Assembly (NCBI GenBank): GCA_937899365.1
Contig: CALBPH010000642.1
Location: forward strand, 1-8,348
Length of the DNA stretch: 8,348 nucleotides
Source of the DNA: an uncultured Leptolyngbya sp.
GTDB taxonomy: Bacteria > Cyanobacteriota > Cyanobacteriia > Phormidesmidales > Phormidesmidaceae
Direction: 5' to 3'
Position 1 is the first letter of the stretch, and each line of letters begins with the position of its first letter. The position numbers were made by a program, and so were the translations under genes. This document shows positions 1 to 5,576 of this stretch, piece by piece. Below the pieces are notes generated by a model, which ran no database searches, was not told the DNA's origin, and saw nothing but the letters and a program-made list of their open reading frames with translations.

Positions 1-909
1 CACGTAGCGGAGCAGCGGCTTACGGGCTAGTGCTAGCTGCGCCATCCCCTGCCCATGGCCCCGTTGCCAACGACTCTGCTGTAGGTAGTCTAGGAGCCAC
101 AGCTGGGACTCTGGTTCTAGGGTTTGAGCAATTTGCCGGGCCAGGGCCAGGGCACTGTGTAGGTTAGCGCTGGGCTGGTTGATTTGCTGGAGGAGCTCAG
201 GGGGAATGGTCTGGAGCTGTTGCCAACTTGCGATCGCACTCCCCGGACTCCCCTGGGCCAGATTTAGCAGTTCAGAATGCTTCAAAATTTCCCCATGGCC
301 CAAATTGGTCAGCACTTGAGCCATGTCAGCGGGCCCTAAGCGTCGAAAAGGAATAGTCTGACACCGTGAAATTATGGTGGGTAGAAGTGTCTGCTGGTCG
401 GGGGCAATCAGCACAAGCGTAGCCTTGCCAGGTTCTTCTAAGGTTTTTAAGAGGCCGTTGGCGGCCGCCTCCGCAATCAGATCGGCGGCTTCGATCACCA
501 CAACAGCCTGGTTGGCCTCTAATGGAGGACGACTGAGAAAGCGAGCAATGTCTCGAATTTGTTCTAGACGTATCTGGGGGCGTCCGCGCCGCTTAATCCC
601 AGCTTCCTGCGCCTCTGCGACGGTCAGTAGCTTGCCCTGGTGCAGGTAAGTGGGCTCAACCCATAATAAATCGGGGTGGTTTCGAGACCGAATGCGTCGT
701 TTAAGGTTATCCGGCGCCTCGTCGTTACTGTCCAATAGCATGGCTGCAAAGGCCGCCGCCACCAAACCACGACCAATGCCAGCGGGGCCAACAAATAAAT
801 AGCCAGGGGCAATGCGCTCACGGATGACGGCTTGCACCAGCAGCTCAACCGCCTGGGCCTGACCCACAACGTGGTCAAAGGTCTGGATTAGCTGCTGCTT
901 TTGCTCCAT
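1..909 (-). CDS. holB: DNA polymerase III delta' subunit, C-terminus beyond window
   Basis: The frame is open from an ATG at 909 to the window edge, giving 303 residues without the natural stop. It encodes the delta' subunit of the clamp loader, an AAA+ family ATPase-like protein that helps load the sliding clamp. Visible parts are a degenerate P-loop (GPAGIGRG, about residues 38-45, with Arg where the Walker Lys would be), the HPDLLWVEP segment, RLEQIRDIARFLSRPPLEA, EAANGLLKTLEEP, and the SRC motif in TIISRCQTIPF that supplies the arginine finger in this family. The four-Cys zinc module of E. coli delta' is not present, which matches what I recall of cyanobacterial versions. It starts 16 bp after the tmk stop and is probably cotranscribed with it. 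No strong Shine-Dalgarno precedes the ATG. An internal HIP1 site lies at 230-237. DnaX (tau/gamma) is the main alternative, but the missing Walker Lys and zinc module and the adjacency to tmk favour delta'. Confidence 0.9.
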   Translation of the reverse strand, partial: MEQKQQLIQTFDHVVGQAQAVELLVQAVIRERIAPGYLFVGPAGIGRGLVAAAFAAMLLDSNDEAPDNLKRRIRSRNHPDLLWVEPTYLHQGKLLTVAEAQEAGIKRRGRPQIRLEQIRDIARFLSRPPLEANQAVVVIEAADLIAEAAANGLLKTLEEPGKATLVLIAPDQQTLLPTIISRCQTIPFRRLGPADMAQVLTNLGHGEILKHSELLNLAQGSPGSAIASWQQLQTIPPELLQQINQPSANLHSALALARQIAQTLEPESQLWLLDYLQQSRWQRGHGQGMAQLALARKPLLRYV

Positions 910-925
910 GGTTACTGGGGACAAC

Positions 926-1588
926 TTAGAGGGCATACCACTGCTGTAAATAGGTGGAAACGATGGCTTGAATTTGCTCAGCTACCGCTTCCTGGGTCAG
1001 GCTGCCATCTACGGTAATAAACCTATCTTGCTGGGCCTGGGCCGCAAACCCCCCATGGACCCGACGATGAAATTCGATGCCGGCCTGCTCGATTCGGTCG
1101 GCCTGTCCCCGGTTTGCCATTCGTTTTAGGCCCACGGCTACGTCTAACTTGAGCCACAGGGTCAGATCGCTGGTCAATCCCTTTGTCGCAATGGTGTTTA
1201 GGGTTTTAATCAGCCCTAGATCTAACTTTCGTCCATAGCCCTGGTAGGCCACCGTGGATGCGGTGTAGCGATCGCAAAGTACCAAATGCCCGGTTTCAAG
1301 TGCTGGGAGCAATATTCGTTCTACGTGATGGGCGCGATCGGCTGCATAGAGTAATAATTCTGAGGTGCTGGTTAGACTCTCTGTACCTACCGATGGCTGT
1401 AGCAAGACCTGTCTTATCTGCTGACCAATGCTAGTTCCACCAGGCTGTCGGGTAACAATCACCCCCGTTGGATCGCTAGATAGGCCATCTTTAGTAAACT
1501 TGCTATCTAACCACTGGCGCAAATACTGAATCTGTGTGGTTTTACCACTTCCCTCAATCCCTTCAAAGACGATGAGCTTACCACGCAT
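926..1588 (-). CDS. tmk: thymidylate kinase (dTMP kinase)
   Basis: This 220-residue cytosolic enzyme phosphorylates dTMP to dTDP with ATP, on the route to dTTP. The P-loop is GIEGSGKTT at residues 10-18. The dTMP-site segment is TRQPGG at 46-51, where most bacterial enzymes have TREPGG. The DRY motif is at 106-108, followed by TASTVAYQGYGR. The LID region is around 160-181 (NRGQADRIEQAG...FHRRV), with basic residues as in the type II (E. coli-like) group. Length is normal for the family (about 205-220). The start at 1588 is supported by GGGG five bases upstream (1594-1597) and by the usual short N-terminal lead before the first beta strand. It is first in a likely two-gene unit with holB. A HIP1 site occurs at 1268-1275. 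The Glu to Gln change in TRQPGG is conservative, and I do not expect loss of activity. Confidence 0.95.
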   Translation of the reverse strand: MRGKLIVFEGIEGSGKTTQIQYLRQWLDSKFTKDGLSSDPTGVIVTRQPGGTSIGQQIRQVLLQPSVGTESLTSTSELLLYAADRAHHVERILLPALETGHLVLCDRYTASTVAYQGYGRKLDLGLIKTLNTIATKGLTSDLTLWLKLDVAVGLKRMANRGQADRIEQAGIEFHRRVHGGFAAQAQQDRFITVDGSLTQEAVAEQIQAIVSTYLQQWYAL

Positions 1589-1593
1589 CTTTT

Positions 1594-1597
1594 CCCC
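1594..1597 (-). promoter_or_regulatory. probable ribosome binding site of tmk
   Basis: On the minus strand GGGGAAAAG directly precedes the tmk ATG. The G-run is five bases from the start codon. It is a weak Shine-Dalgarno-like match that agrees with the start at 1588. Confidence 0.4.
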
Positions 1598-1643
1598 AAT
1601 AGCTATAAGCGGCTCTAACTGCTTGGCCTATGCTATCTCAGTC

Positions 1644-1662
1644 AATAAACACAAATAAACAC
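1644..1662. repeat. two AATAAACAC direct repeats 10 bp apart
   Basis: AATAAACAC occurs at 1644-1652 and again at 1654-1662, a 10-bp period close to one DNA turn. On the minus strand this reads GTGTTTATT twice, about 55-75 bp upstream of the tmk start. The second copy on that strand overlaps TTGACT, a possible -35 box. It could be an operator bound by a dimeric regulator, or it could be chance in AT-rich DNA. Confidence 0.45.
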
Positions 1663-1858
1663 CGCAAATTACTCTAATCAAAATGTCTGTAATTAAAGAC
1701 AAAACCTAAATAAAATGCACTTGTTTACGCGAGTATGGCTTGAGAGGGTATTATTGACATTAAAATTAATAGCGATTGTCAGGCTTAACCTGTATTTATC
1801 CTGAAAAACTCATTGTTCCCCAGAAGGGTAAAAGCGGATGCAGATTTAGAGCTAGGTC

Positions 1859-1879
1859 TCTAGGAATAATGGTCCTAGA
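1859..1879. repeat. perfect 7-bp inverted repeat TCTAGGA-N7-TCCTAGA
   Basis: The arms are TCTAGGA (1859-1865) and TCCTAGA (1873-1879), separated by seven bases. It lies 100-120 bp upstream of the unknown gene at 1979 and just before TTGACC at 1894. There is no T-run after it on either strand, so a terminator is unlikely. The 14-bp centre-to-centre arm spacing would suit an operator. Function is inferred only. Confidence 0.5.
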
Positions 1880-1978
1880 AAAGATGCCGATTCTTGACCT
1901 ATTGTTTAGCCTGAACTGATCGCTTCATCCTGTTCATACTGTAGATTTTAGACTTTTGCAGTAGCTTTAGAATTTTCT

Positions 1979-2314
1979 ATGGCCCGGTATACCAACCTTC
2001 TCATCAGCGTCCTTCCTGCCAATAATCTTCGGGAATCGCTACCAGATGTTCTCCAGGCCTGTGGTCTGCGCCTGGTTTATCAGGATGGTGATTATATGAT
2101 GGCAAAAGAGCCTCCTGGCATGGTTTCCTACAGCCAGTTGGCCACTGTTGAAGTATTAATTGGCTCCACTGATGAAACCGAATTAGTGACTCAGGACCCT
2201 GCTGCCACCGTAAACTTGGTAGTTAAGAACGAAGAGCTACCCCTAAAGACTAATAATCACTGCCATAAGGTTTTTCAGCTGGTTAACCAGGCCATTGAAA
2301 GTAAGGCTAGTTGA
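1979..2314 (+). CDS. conserved-looking protein of unknown function, 111 aa
   Basis: I cannot name this protein. It is a small soluble protein with no signal peptide, membrane segment or cysteine cluster. It begins MARYTNLLISVLPANNLRESL, has a middle region GLRLVYQDGDYMMAKEPPG and a strand-like VATVEVLI-type segment (ATVEVLIGS, about 55-63). It ends with VNLVVKNEELPLKTNNHC and a helix (KVFQLVNQAIESK). The alternation of hydrophobic strands and two helices suggests a compact alpha/beta fold of about 100 residues. The pattern, especially VVKNEELPL-NHC, resembles a hypothetical protein I recall from other cyanobacteria, but I cannot confirm it here. The ATG is kept because MARYT leads straight into the first strand. 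No Shine-Dalgarno is seen, which is common in cyanobacteria. It is divergent from tmk and convergent with the FHA gene, so it is probably transcribed alone. Confidence 0.75.
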   Translation: MARYTNLLISVLPANNLRESLPDVLQACGLRLVYQDGDYMMAKEPPGMVSYSQLATVEVLIGSTDETELVTQDPAATVNLVVKNEELPLKTNNHCHKVFQLVNQAIESKAS

Positions 2315-2343
2315 TAAGAAATAAGCGTTACCCTGATGTCTTT

Positions 2344-2361
2344 CTATGCAGACTATGCAGA
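2344..2361. repeat. tandem duplication of 9-bp CTATGCAGA
   Basis: CTATGCAGA occurs twice with no gap (2344-2352 and 2353-2361), 30 bp beyond the stop of the unknown gene. It is followed four bases later by a 12-bp palindrome. Replication slippage would explain it. Confidence 0.6.
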
Positions 2362-2364
2362 GCC

Positions 2365-2376
2365 TTCTGTACAGAA
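2365..2376. repeat. 12-bp perfect palindrome TTCTGTACAGAA
   Basis: TTCTGTACAGAA equals its own reverse complement. It lies in the convergent spacer between the unknown gene and the FHA gene, away from any obvious promoter. No T-run follows, so it is not a standard terminator. A GTTGC/GCAAC dyad (2403-2407 with 2425-2429) and the odd palindrome TTTGGCAGCCAAA (2468-2480) are also in this spacer. None gives a convincing intrinsic terminator on either strand. Confidence 0.5.
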
Positions 2377-2542
2377 CACTAGGGTGCCGTTGCATGGGTT
2401 GTGTTGCTGATCGCAAGGTACGTTGCAACGAGACACCAGCTCCGTGACTAAGCATCCACGTTTGGTTTTTGGCAGCCAAATAAAATAAGTAGTGCCATAT
2501 CAGCTTGCTCAACTGACCCATTGGCCCAATCATTGTGAGCCG

Positions 2543-2980
2543 CTACGAGTTTTCCTCGTCTTCAACAATCATGTTGGGACTGATTAGGGTGATGTCAAAT
2601 TCGTCGGGAGGTACGGTTGATGTGGTGTCCCGCTTCAGCTGATAGTAGATGGCCCGTGCCTGCGGACCAAAAACGATTTCATCCTCGTTCTTTAAATCGT
2701 GGGCCTGGAGCTTGCGGCCATTGATTAGCATGCCATTGGCGCTGGGTTTGCCCTTAAGGTTTCCATCTACTATTCGGTAATAGTAGGTTTCATCATCCCG
2801 CGGGAGCTGTACTAGTGTTGCGTGATGCCTAGACACAAACTGTGACGCTAAGCGAATGTCACACTTCGCATCACGACCAACAGAATACACTGAGCTGTCT
2901 AGGACAATTTCTCGTCGACCTTGGCTATCTTCGACGATAAGAATACTGCTGAGGTGAGAACCTGAAGCCATGCTAACCAT
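2543..2980 (-). CDS. FHA-domain protein, 145 aa
   Basis: The protein is essentially one forkhead-associated domain, a fold that binds phosphothreonine peptides. Its partner would therefore be a Ser/Thr-phosphorylated protein. Conserved FHA residues are visible: GR at 35-36 (SVGRDAKCDIRL), SRHH at 50-53, and the NG turn in SANGMLINGRKL (80-91), followed by DEIVFGP. An acidic tail (about 115-145) has DTTSTVPPDEFDITLI and ends EDEENS. The threonines there might be phosphorylated and fold back onto the domain, as in GarA/OdhI proteins where the motif is N-terminal; this is inference. There is no membrane segment or signal peptide, so it should be cytosolic. ATG codons at 2980 and 2971 (Met4) are both possible starts, and neither has a clear Shine-Dalgarno. 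It is a single-gene unit, separated from prk by a strong terminator. Confidence 0.88.
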   Translation of the reverse strand: MVSMASGSHLSSILIVEDSQGRREIVLDSSVYSVGRDAKCDIRLASQFVSRHHATLVQLPRDDETYYYRIVDGNLKGKPSANGMLINGRKLQAHDLKNEDEIVFGPQARAIYYQLKRDTTSTVPPDEFDITLISPNMIVEDEENS

Positions 2981-3011
2981 GAAATGATGAATCTTAGAGA
3001 AAAATCAGGCC

Positions 3012-3047
3012 GTCAATAATGTCGCTACTGTCAATATTCTGTCAGTA
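3012..3047. repeat. three GTCArTA motifs upstream of the FHA gene
   Basis: GTCAATA is at 3012-3018 and 3030-3036, and GTCAGTA is at 3041-3047. The last two belong to an imperfect 11-bp tandem repeat, CTGTCAATATT (3028-3038) then CTGTCAGTATT (3039-3049), with ten of eleven bases the same. Spacings are 18 and 11 bp. They overlap the candidate FHA promoter, so they could be sites for a regulator or a slippage product. Confidence 0.5.
3016..3045 (-). promoter_or_regulatory. candidate sigma70-type promoter of the FHA gene
   Basis: On the minus strand CTGACA (3045-3040, five of six to the -35 consensus) is followed after 18 bp by CATTAT (3021-3016, four of six to the -10 consensus). Transcription would begin near 3009, giving a leader of about 30 bases before the ATG at 2980. 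It is a visual match only. Confidence 0.3.
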
Positions 3048-3354
3048 TTCAGGGCCCTCAGGATTTTCCCTTGCTATTCAGCTTTATGCAATGGGTCGAC
3101 CATATTTTTTCACTGCCTTTTTTACTTTCTCCATAGAAAGTTAGGTTAACCCAGCAGCAACAGCTGCCCTATCAATGTCCACAAAGGCATAGCAGCCAAT
3201 ATAGCATTCCCCACTGACCAGTGGAGCATAACTACTCGCCTCACTGGGGCCCATAACTAATTGCCACACCTATCAGGTGACACATTGGTTACAACAAGGG
3301 TTTTGCTGAACACGTTGGACATTTACTGCCACACCCTACCCGCAATGGGAACCG

Positions 3355-3394
3355 CAATAAAAATGCCGTTTTGCTAAAAAGTAGCAAAACGGCA
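3355..3394 (-). terminator. intrinsic terminator of prk
   Basis: A perfect 13-bp inverted repeat has arms at 3364-3376 and 3382-3394 with a 5-base loop. Read on the minus strand, the stem is TGCCGTTTTGCTA paired with its complement and is followed by TTTTTATTG. It lies 29 bp after the prk stop. The stem and T-run orientation fit termination of prk transcription. Confidence 0.92.
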
Positions 3395-3423
3395 CCAATA
3401 GTTTGTACCTATTTTTCTGTACT

Positions 3424-4431
3424 TTAAGCCAACACGGCTGCCTGACCTGCCACTGAGCTGGTTAAACGCTCATAGGTAGCGCGCATCTTAAGACCTACCA
3501 GTACCTGGAATAACCCTGTACCGTTATTGGAGCCAGGATATTCCCGGTGCTTTAGCAGCAGTTCGGTCATTTCACCATAGCTACGGGTGGAGATGTTGCT
3601 GAGGTGCTCCTCAACATAAATCAGCTCTTCCAGCTTCTCGAACTGACCGTCAATTTCAAGAATTGACACTTCATTCCCCATATAGGTGTCAGGACCATAG
3701 GCCATGCGGATACCTGGGTAGGAACAGGTAAGCTTACGGCCGCAGGGCACCCAGTTGATAGTGGAGCCTTCATCAAACAGGTAGGCAGGCTCTAGGCCCT
3801 CTACGCCTTCCTTCTGAATCATTTGTACCCGCAAAATCTTGCGCTCTTTGTCGTCCTTAATCAGATTCGTTGGTAGAACCTGTAGGACCACATCGGCATA
3901 CTGTCTTTGAACGTCGATATAGGCTTCAAAATCAGGCTTACGGGCTTGAATGGAAGCCAGGATATCTTCGTAGGTGTGACCCCGCTCAGCCATATCGCGC
4001 TGAATCTTCCAGGCAATTTTGACTTCATCACTGATGTCAAGATAGACGCTGAAATCAAGTAGCCCACGCACACGCTCATCGTATAGAGGATGCAAGCCCT
4101 CAATAACAACAACGTGATTTGGCTCAACGCGTTCTGGCGGATCAAGTAAACCAGTTTCGTGGTTGTAAATAGGCTTATCGATTGCAGTTCCTGATTTAAG
4201 AGCTTTGATCTGCTCGTACATCAAATCAAAGTTGTTTGCCTTAGGGTTTAGAGCCGTCACCCCCTCTACTTTGCGCTGCTTACGATCTAGACTGTGGTAG
4301 TCATCTAGGCAGATGACAGTCATGAACTCTTCGCCAAAAAGATCGCTGAGGCGTTTCAAAAATGTAGATTTTCCACATCCTGAATCACCGGCAACACCAA
4401 TAAGAACCACGCGGTCGGGCTGACTGGTCAT
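3424..4431 (-). CDS. prk: phosphoribulokinase
   Basis: This 335-residue enzyme phosphorylates ribulose 5-phosphate with ATP to give ribulose 1,5-bisphosphate, the CO2 acceptor of Rubisco, in the Calvin-Benson cycle in the cytosol. The P-loop GDSGCGKST is at residues 15-23. Cys19 in the P-loop and Cys41 (VICLDDYH) match the redox pair of oxygenic phototrophs, with the short spacing typical of cyanobacteria. Asp43-Asp44 and the HPLYDERVRGLLDFSVYLD region are also typical. The C-terminal pair Cys230 and Cys236 (VPCGRKLTCSYPG) is present. In known systems these cysteines allow thioredoxin control and assembly with CP12 and GAPDH. Length and sequence are those of a normal active enzyme. The start at 4431 has AAGAGGA four bases upstream. 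It is a single-gene unit with a strong terminator, divergent from ycf4. Confidence 0.98.
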   Translation of the reverse strand: MTSQPDRVVLIGVAGDSGCGKSTFLKRLSDLFGEEFMTVICLDDYHSLDRKQRKVEGVTALNPKANNFDLMYEQIKALKSGTAIDKPIYNHETGLLDPPERVEPNHVVVIEGLHPLYDERVRGLLDFSVYLDISDEVKIAWKIQRDMAERGHTYEDILASIQARKPDFEAYIDVQRQYADVVLQVLPTNLIKDDKERKILRVQMIQKEGVEGLEPAYLFDEGSTINWVPCGRKLTCSYPGIRMAYGPDTYMGNEVSILEIDGQFEKLEELIYVEEHLSNISTRSYGEMTELLLKHREYPGSNNGTGLFQVLVGLKMRATYERLTSSVAGQAAVLA

Positions 4432-4435
4432 GGAA

Positions 4436-4442
4436 TCCTCTT
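4436..4442 (-). promoter_or_regulatory. ribosome binding site of prk
   Basis: On the minus strand AAGAGGA is followed by four bases (TTCC) and the prk ATG. It is the best Shine-Dalgarno on the minus strand of the window, and its short spacing still supports the start at 4431. Confidence 0.7.
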
Positions 4443-4450
4443 ATGAAAAC

Positions 4451-4479
4451 AGTTTACAAATATGTGCGAAACCAATCAA
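4451..4479 (-). promoter_or_regulatory. candidate promoter of prk
   Basis: On the minus strand TTGATT (4479-4474) and TAAACT (4456-4451) are separated by 17 bp, each matching four of six consensus bases. The resulting leader would be only about 15 bases long, just enough for the ribosome site. A stronger light- or carbon-regulated promoter may lie further upstream. Confidence 0.3.
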
Positions 4480-4787
4480 CGAGCCTATGAACCCTGGCTC
4501 AGTTGGGTATCAGCAGTGGGTTTTGAACGTTGCAAAAGTTAAAGCGATCCTATCAGAATCTGTAGCCTTTTGAAAGACTGGAGCTGGGGCTGTTTTTACT
4601 GGGCAGATAAGGTGAAGAGATCTGGAGTAAAGGGGGGTGTTCAGCTGAAATTCTTGATAGCCTGTTAGGTGCTTGGGTAAGGAAAAGCAATGGAAGGTGA
4701 ATGCTCAGGCATAGTATGTGGTAGCCGTTTGACCTTAATTGATGACGTTTACTGACTACTGATGCTGACTAATGGAAGCCATGCCGT

Positions 4788-4817
4788 TTGCTAGCCTAGC
4801 CTCGGCTAATTTAAAAT
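4788..4817 (+). promoter_or_regulatory. candidate promoter of ycf4
   Basis: TTGCTA (4788-4793) is followed after 18 bp by TAAAAT (4812-4817), which matches five of six -10 bases. The start of transcription would be near 4824, with a leader of about 48 bases. The spacer holds the tandem TAGCC TAGCC and the small dyad TAGCC-TC-GGCTA (4797-4808), a possible operator. Confidence 0.35.
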
Positions 4818-4871
4818 CGTTTGAGTTGAGTCGATTGCCTCACATGCTGGACCACGGTCAGCCTGTAGGGC

Positions 4872-5480
4872 ATGTCTAAAACACTTTCTCTAATTAATAT
4901 GGCTGTTTCCAAAGCGACTGTTTCTGACGCAACCGAAAAAGATACTGTTTTACGTCGTGAAATTTTGGGCTCTCGTCGTTGGAGCAACTATTGGTGGGCG
5001 CTGGTAACGACCGTTGGCGGAACTGGTTTTTTGTTGGCAGGTGTCTCTAGCTACACCGGGATTAACCTGCTACCGTTTGCTGATCCGACCCAGCTAATCT
5101 TTATCCCCCAGGGCATTGCCATGTGTTTCTATGGCACAGCGGCTCTGCTGCTATCGCTGTACCTCTGGCTAATATGCCTGTGGAATGTGGGCGGTGGCTA
5201 CAATCAATTTGATAAAACGACTGAGGAAGCGCAGATCTTTCGATGGGGATTCCCAGGAAAGAATCGCACGATTGACTTTAAGTATCCGCTGTCATCGATT
5301 ACGGCGATACGGGTGGATATTCGAGAAGGCTTAAATCCAAAGCGGGCTCTTTATCTCAAAATTAAGGGTAAGGGAGATATTCCCCTGACTCGAGTGGGGC
5401 AACCGATATCCCTGGCGGCTGTGGAAAATCAGGGAGCTGAACTGGCTCGATTTCTACAGGTTCCTTTAGAAGGGCTGTAG
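4872..5480 (+). CDS. ycf4: photosystem I assembly protein Ycf4
   Basis: Ycf4 is a thylakoid membrane protein that helps assemble photosystem I; cyanobacterial mutants still assemble some, while in green algae it is essential. The 202 residues have a soluble lead, the family motif LGSRRWSNYWWA (32-43), a first membrane segment at about 41-61, a second at about 82-105, and a stromal or cytosolic C-terminal half. Family signatures there are WNVGGGYNQFD (104-114), IFRWGFPGKNR (122-132), IREGLNPKRALYL (150-162) and the end LTRVGQPISL...FLQVPLEGL. The N-terminus is slightly long compared with the usual 185-190 residues, and Met11 (ATG at 4902) is an alternative start. Neither has a properly spaced Shine-Dalgarno; AGGG at 4867-4870 is too close to the first ATG. 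It is divergent from prk and leads the plus-strand gene series. Confidence 0.97.
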   Translation: MSKTLSLINMAVSKATVSDATEKDTVLRREILGSRRWSNYWWALVTTVGGTGFLLAGVSSYTGINLLPFADPTQLIFIPQGIAMCFYGTAALLLSLYLWLICLWNVGGGYNQFDKTTEEAQIFRWGFPGKNRTIDFKYPLSSITAIRVDIREGLNPKRALYLKIKGKGDIPLTRVGQPISLAAVENQGAELARFLQVPLEGL

Positions 5481-5513
5481 CAATAGTTATAGGTTTGATC
5501 CGGGCCATCCCTC

Positions 5514-5542
5514 TTGAAAAGGCAGTTTTCCTGTGAGATGAT
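5514..5542 (+). promoter_or_regulatory. candidate extended -10 promoter of the isomerase gene
   Basis: TTGAAA (5514-5519, five of six) is followed after 17 bp by GATGAT (5537-5542, four of six), preceded by TG one base before it (TGaGATGAT), as in extended -10 promoters. Transcription would begin near 5549, about 28 bases before the preferred ATG and upstream of its ribosome site. This would make the isomerase independent of ycf4. Confidence 0.4.
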
Positions 5543-5563
5543 ATGGTGCCTTTATTCTACTTT

Positions 5564-5568
5564 GGGAG
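5564..5568 (+). promoter_or_regulatory. ribosome binding site setting the isomerase start at 5577
   Basis: GGGAG lies eight bases before the ATG at 5577. It is a well-placed Shine-Dalgarno and is the main reason to prefer this start over the upstream TTG (5514) or ATG (5538). Confidence 0.65.
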
Positions 5569-5576
5569 TAATCATC

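Larger units (their letters stand above)
1589..1978. other. divergent spacer between tmk and the unknown 111-aa gene
   Basis: This 390-bp AT-rich stretch has no convincing gene. It must hold the promoters for tmk (minus) and the unknown gene (plus). TTGACA at 1754-1759 and TTGACC at 1894-1899 look like -35 boxes, but neither has a good -10 box at 16-18 bp, so I do not call a promoter. A 9-bp direct repeat and a 7-bp inverted repeat inside it are listed separately. A weaker dyad, TGTCT/AGACA with an 8-base loop, is at 1684-1701. Confidence 0.6.
2981..3423. other. 443-bp spacer between FHA gene and prk
   Basis: No coding region is convincing here. The prk end carries the prk terminator and the FHA end carries a candidate promoter with GTCArTA repeats, both listed separately. 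Between them are two short dyads: CCACTG-AC-CAGTGG (3211-3224) and CACCT-ATC-AGGTG (3267-3279). Neither has a following T-run. A small RNA is possible but nothing shows one directly. Confidence 0.6.
4432..4871. other. 440-bp divergent spacer between prk and ycf4
   Basis: No gene is seen here. It must carry the promoters of both photosynthesis genes; one candidate for each is listed separately. The ycf4 side contains imperfect repeats of ACTGACT (4751-4757) and ACTGATG (4758-4764), and TAGCC twice at 4792-4801 followed by GGCTA at 4804-4808. I found no recognisable small RNA or riboswitch. Confidence 0.6.

Noticed and set aside
374..878. Open frames on both strands inside holB
   Set aside because: They lie in other frames of a clear holB coding sequence, with Arg/Ser-rich, low-quality translations.
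1754..1782. Promoter based on TTGACA at 1754-1759
   Set aside because: The bases 16-18 bp downstream (around TGTCAG) do not resemble a -10 box.
2389..2429. Possible structured RNA or tRNA-like element with three GTTGC copies
   Set aside because: Only one 5-bp stem can be drawn. There is no T-loop, anticodon arm or acceptor stem pattern.
2243..2533. Minus-strand open frame of 96 codons between the unknown gene and the FHA gene
   Set aside because: It overlaps the end of the better plus-strand gene, has no domain-like pattern and an odd composition, and covers the spacer dyads. It is most likely chance.
3861..4145. 94-codon minus-strand frame inside prk
   Set aside because: It is a shadow frame of prk, whose own translation is unmistakable.
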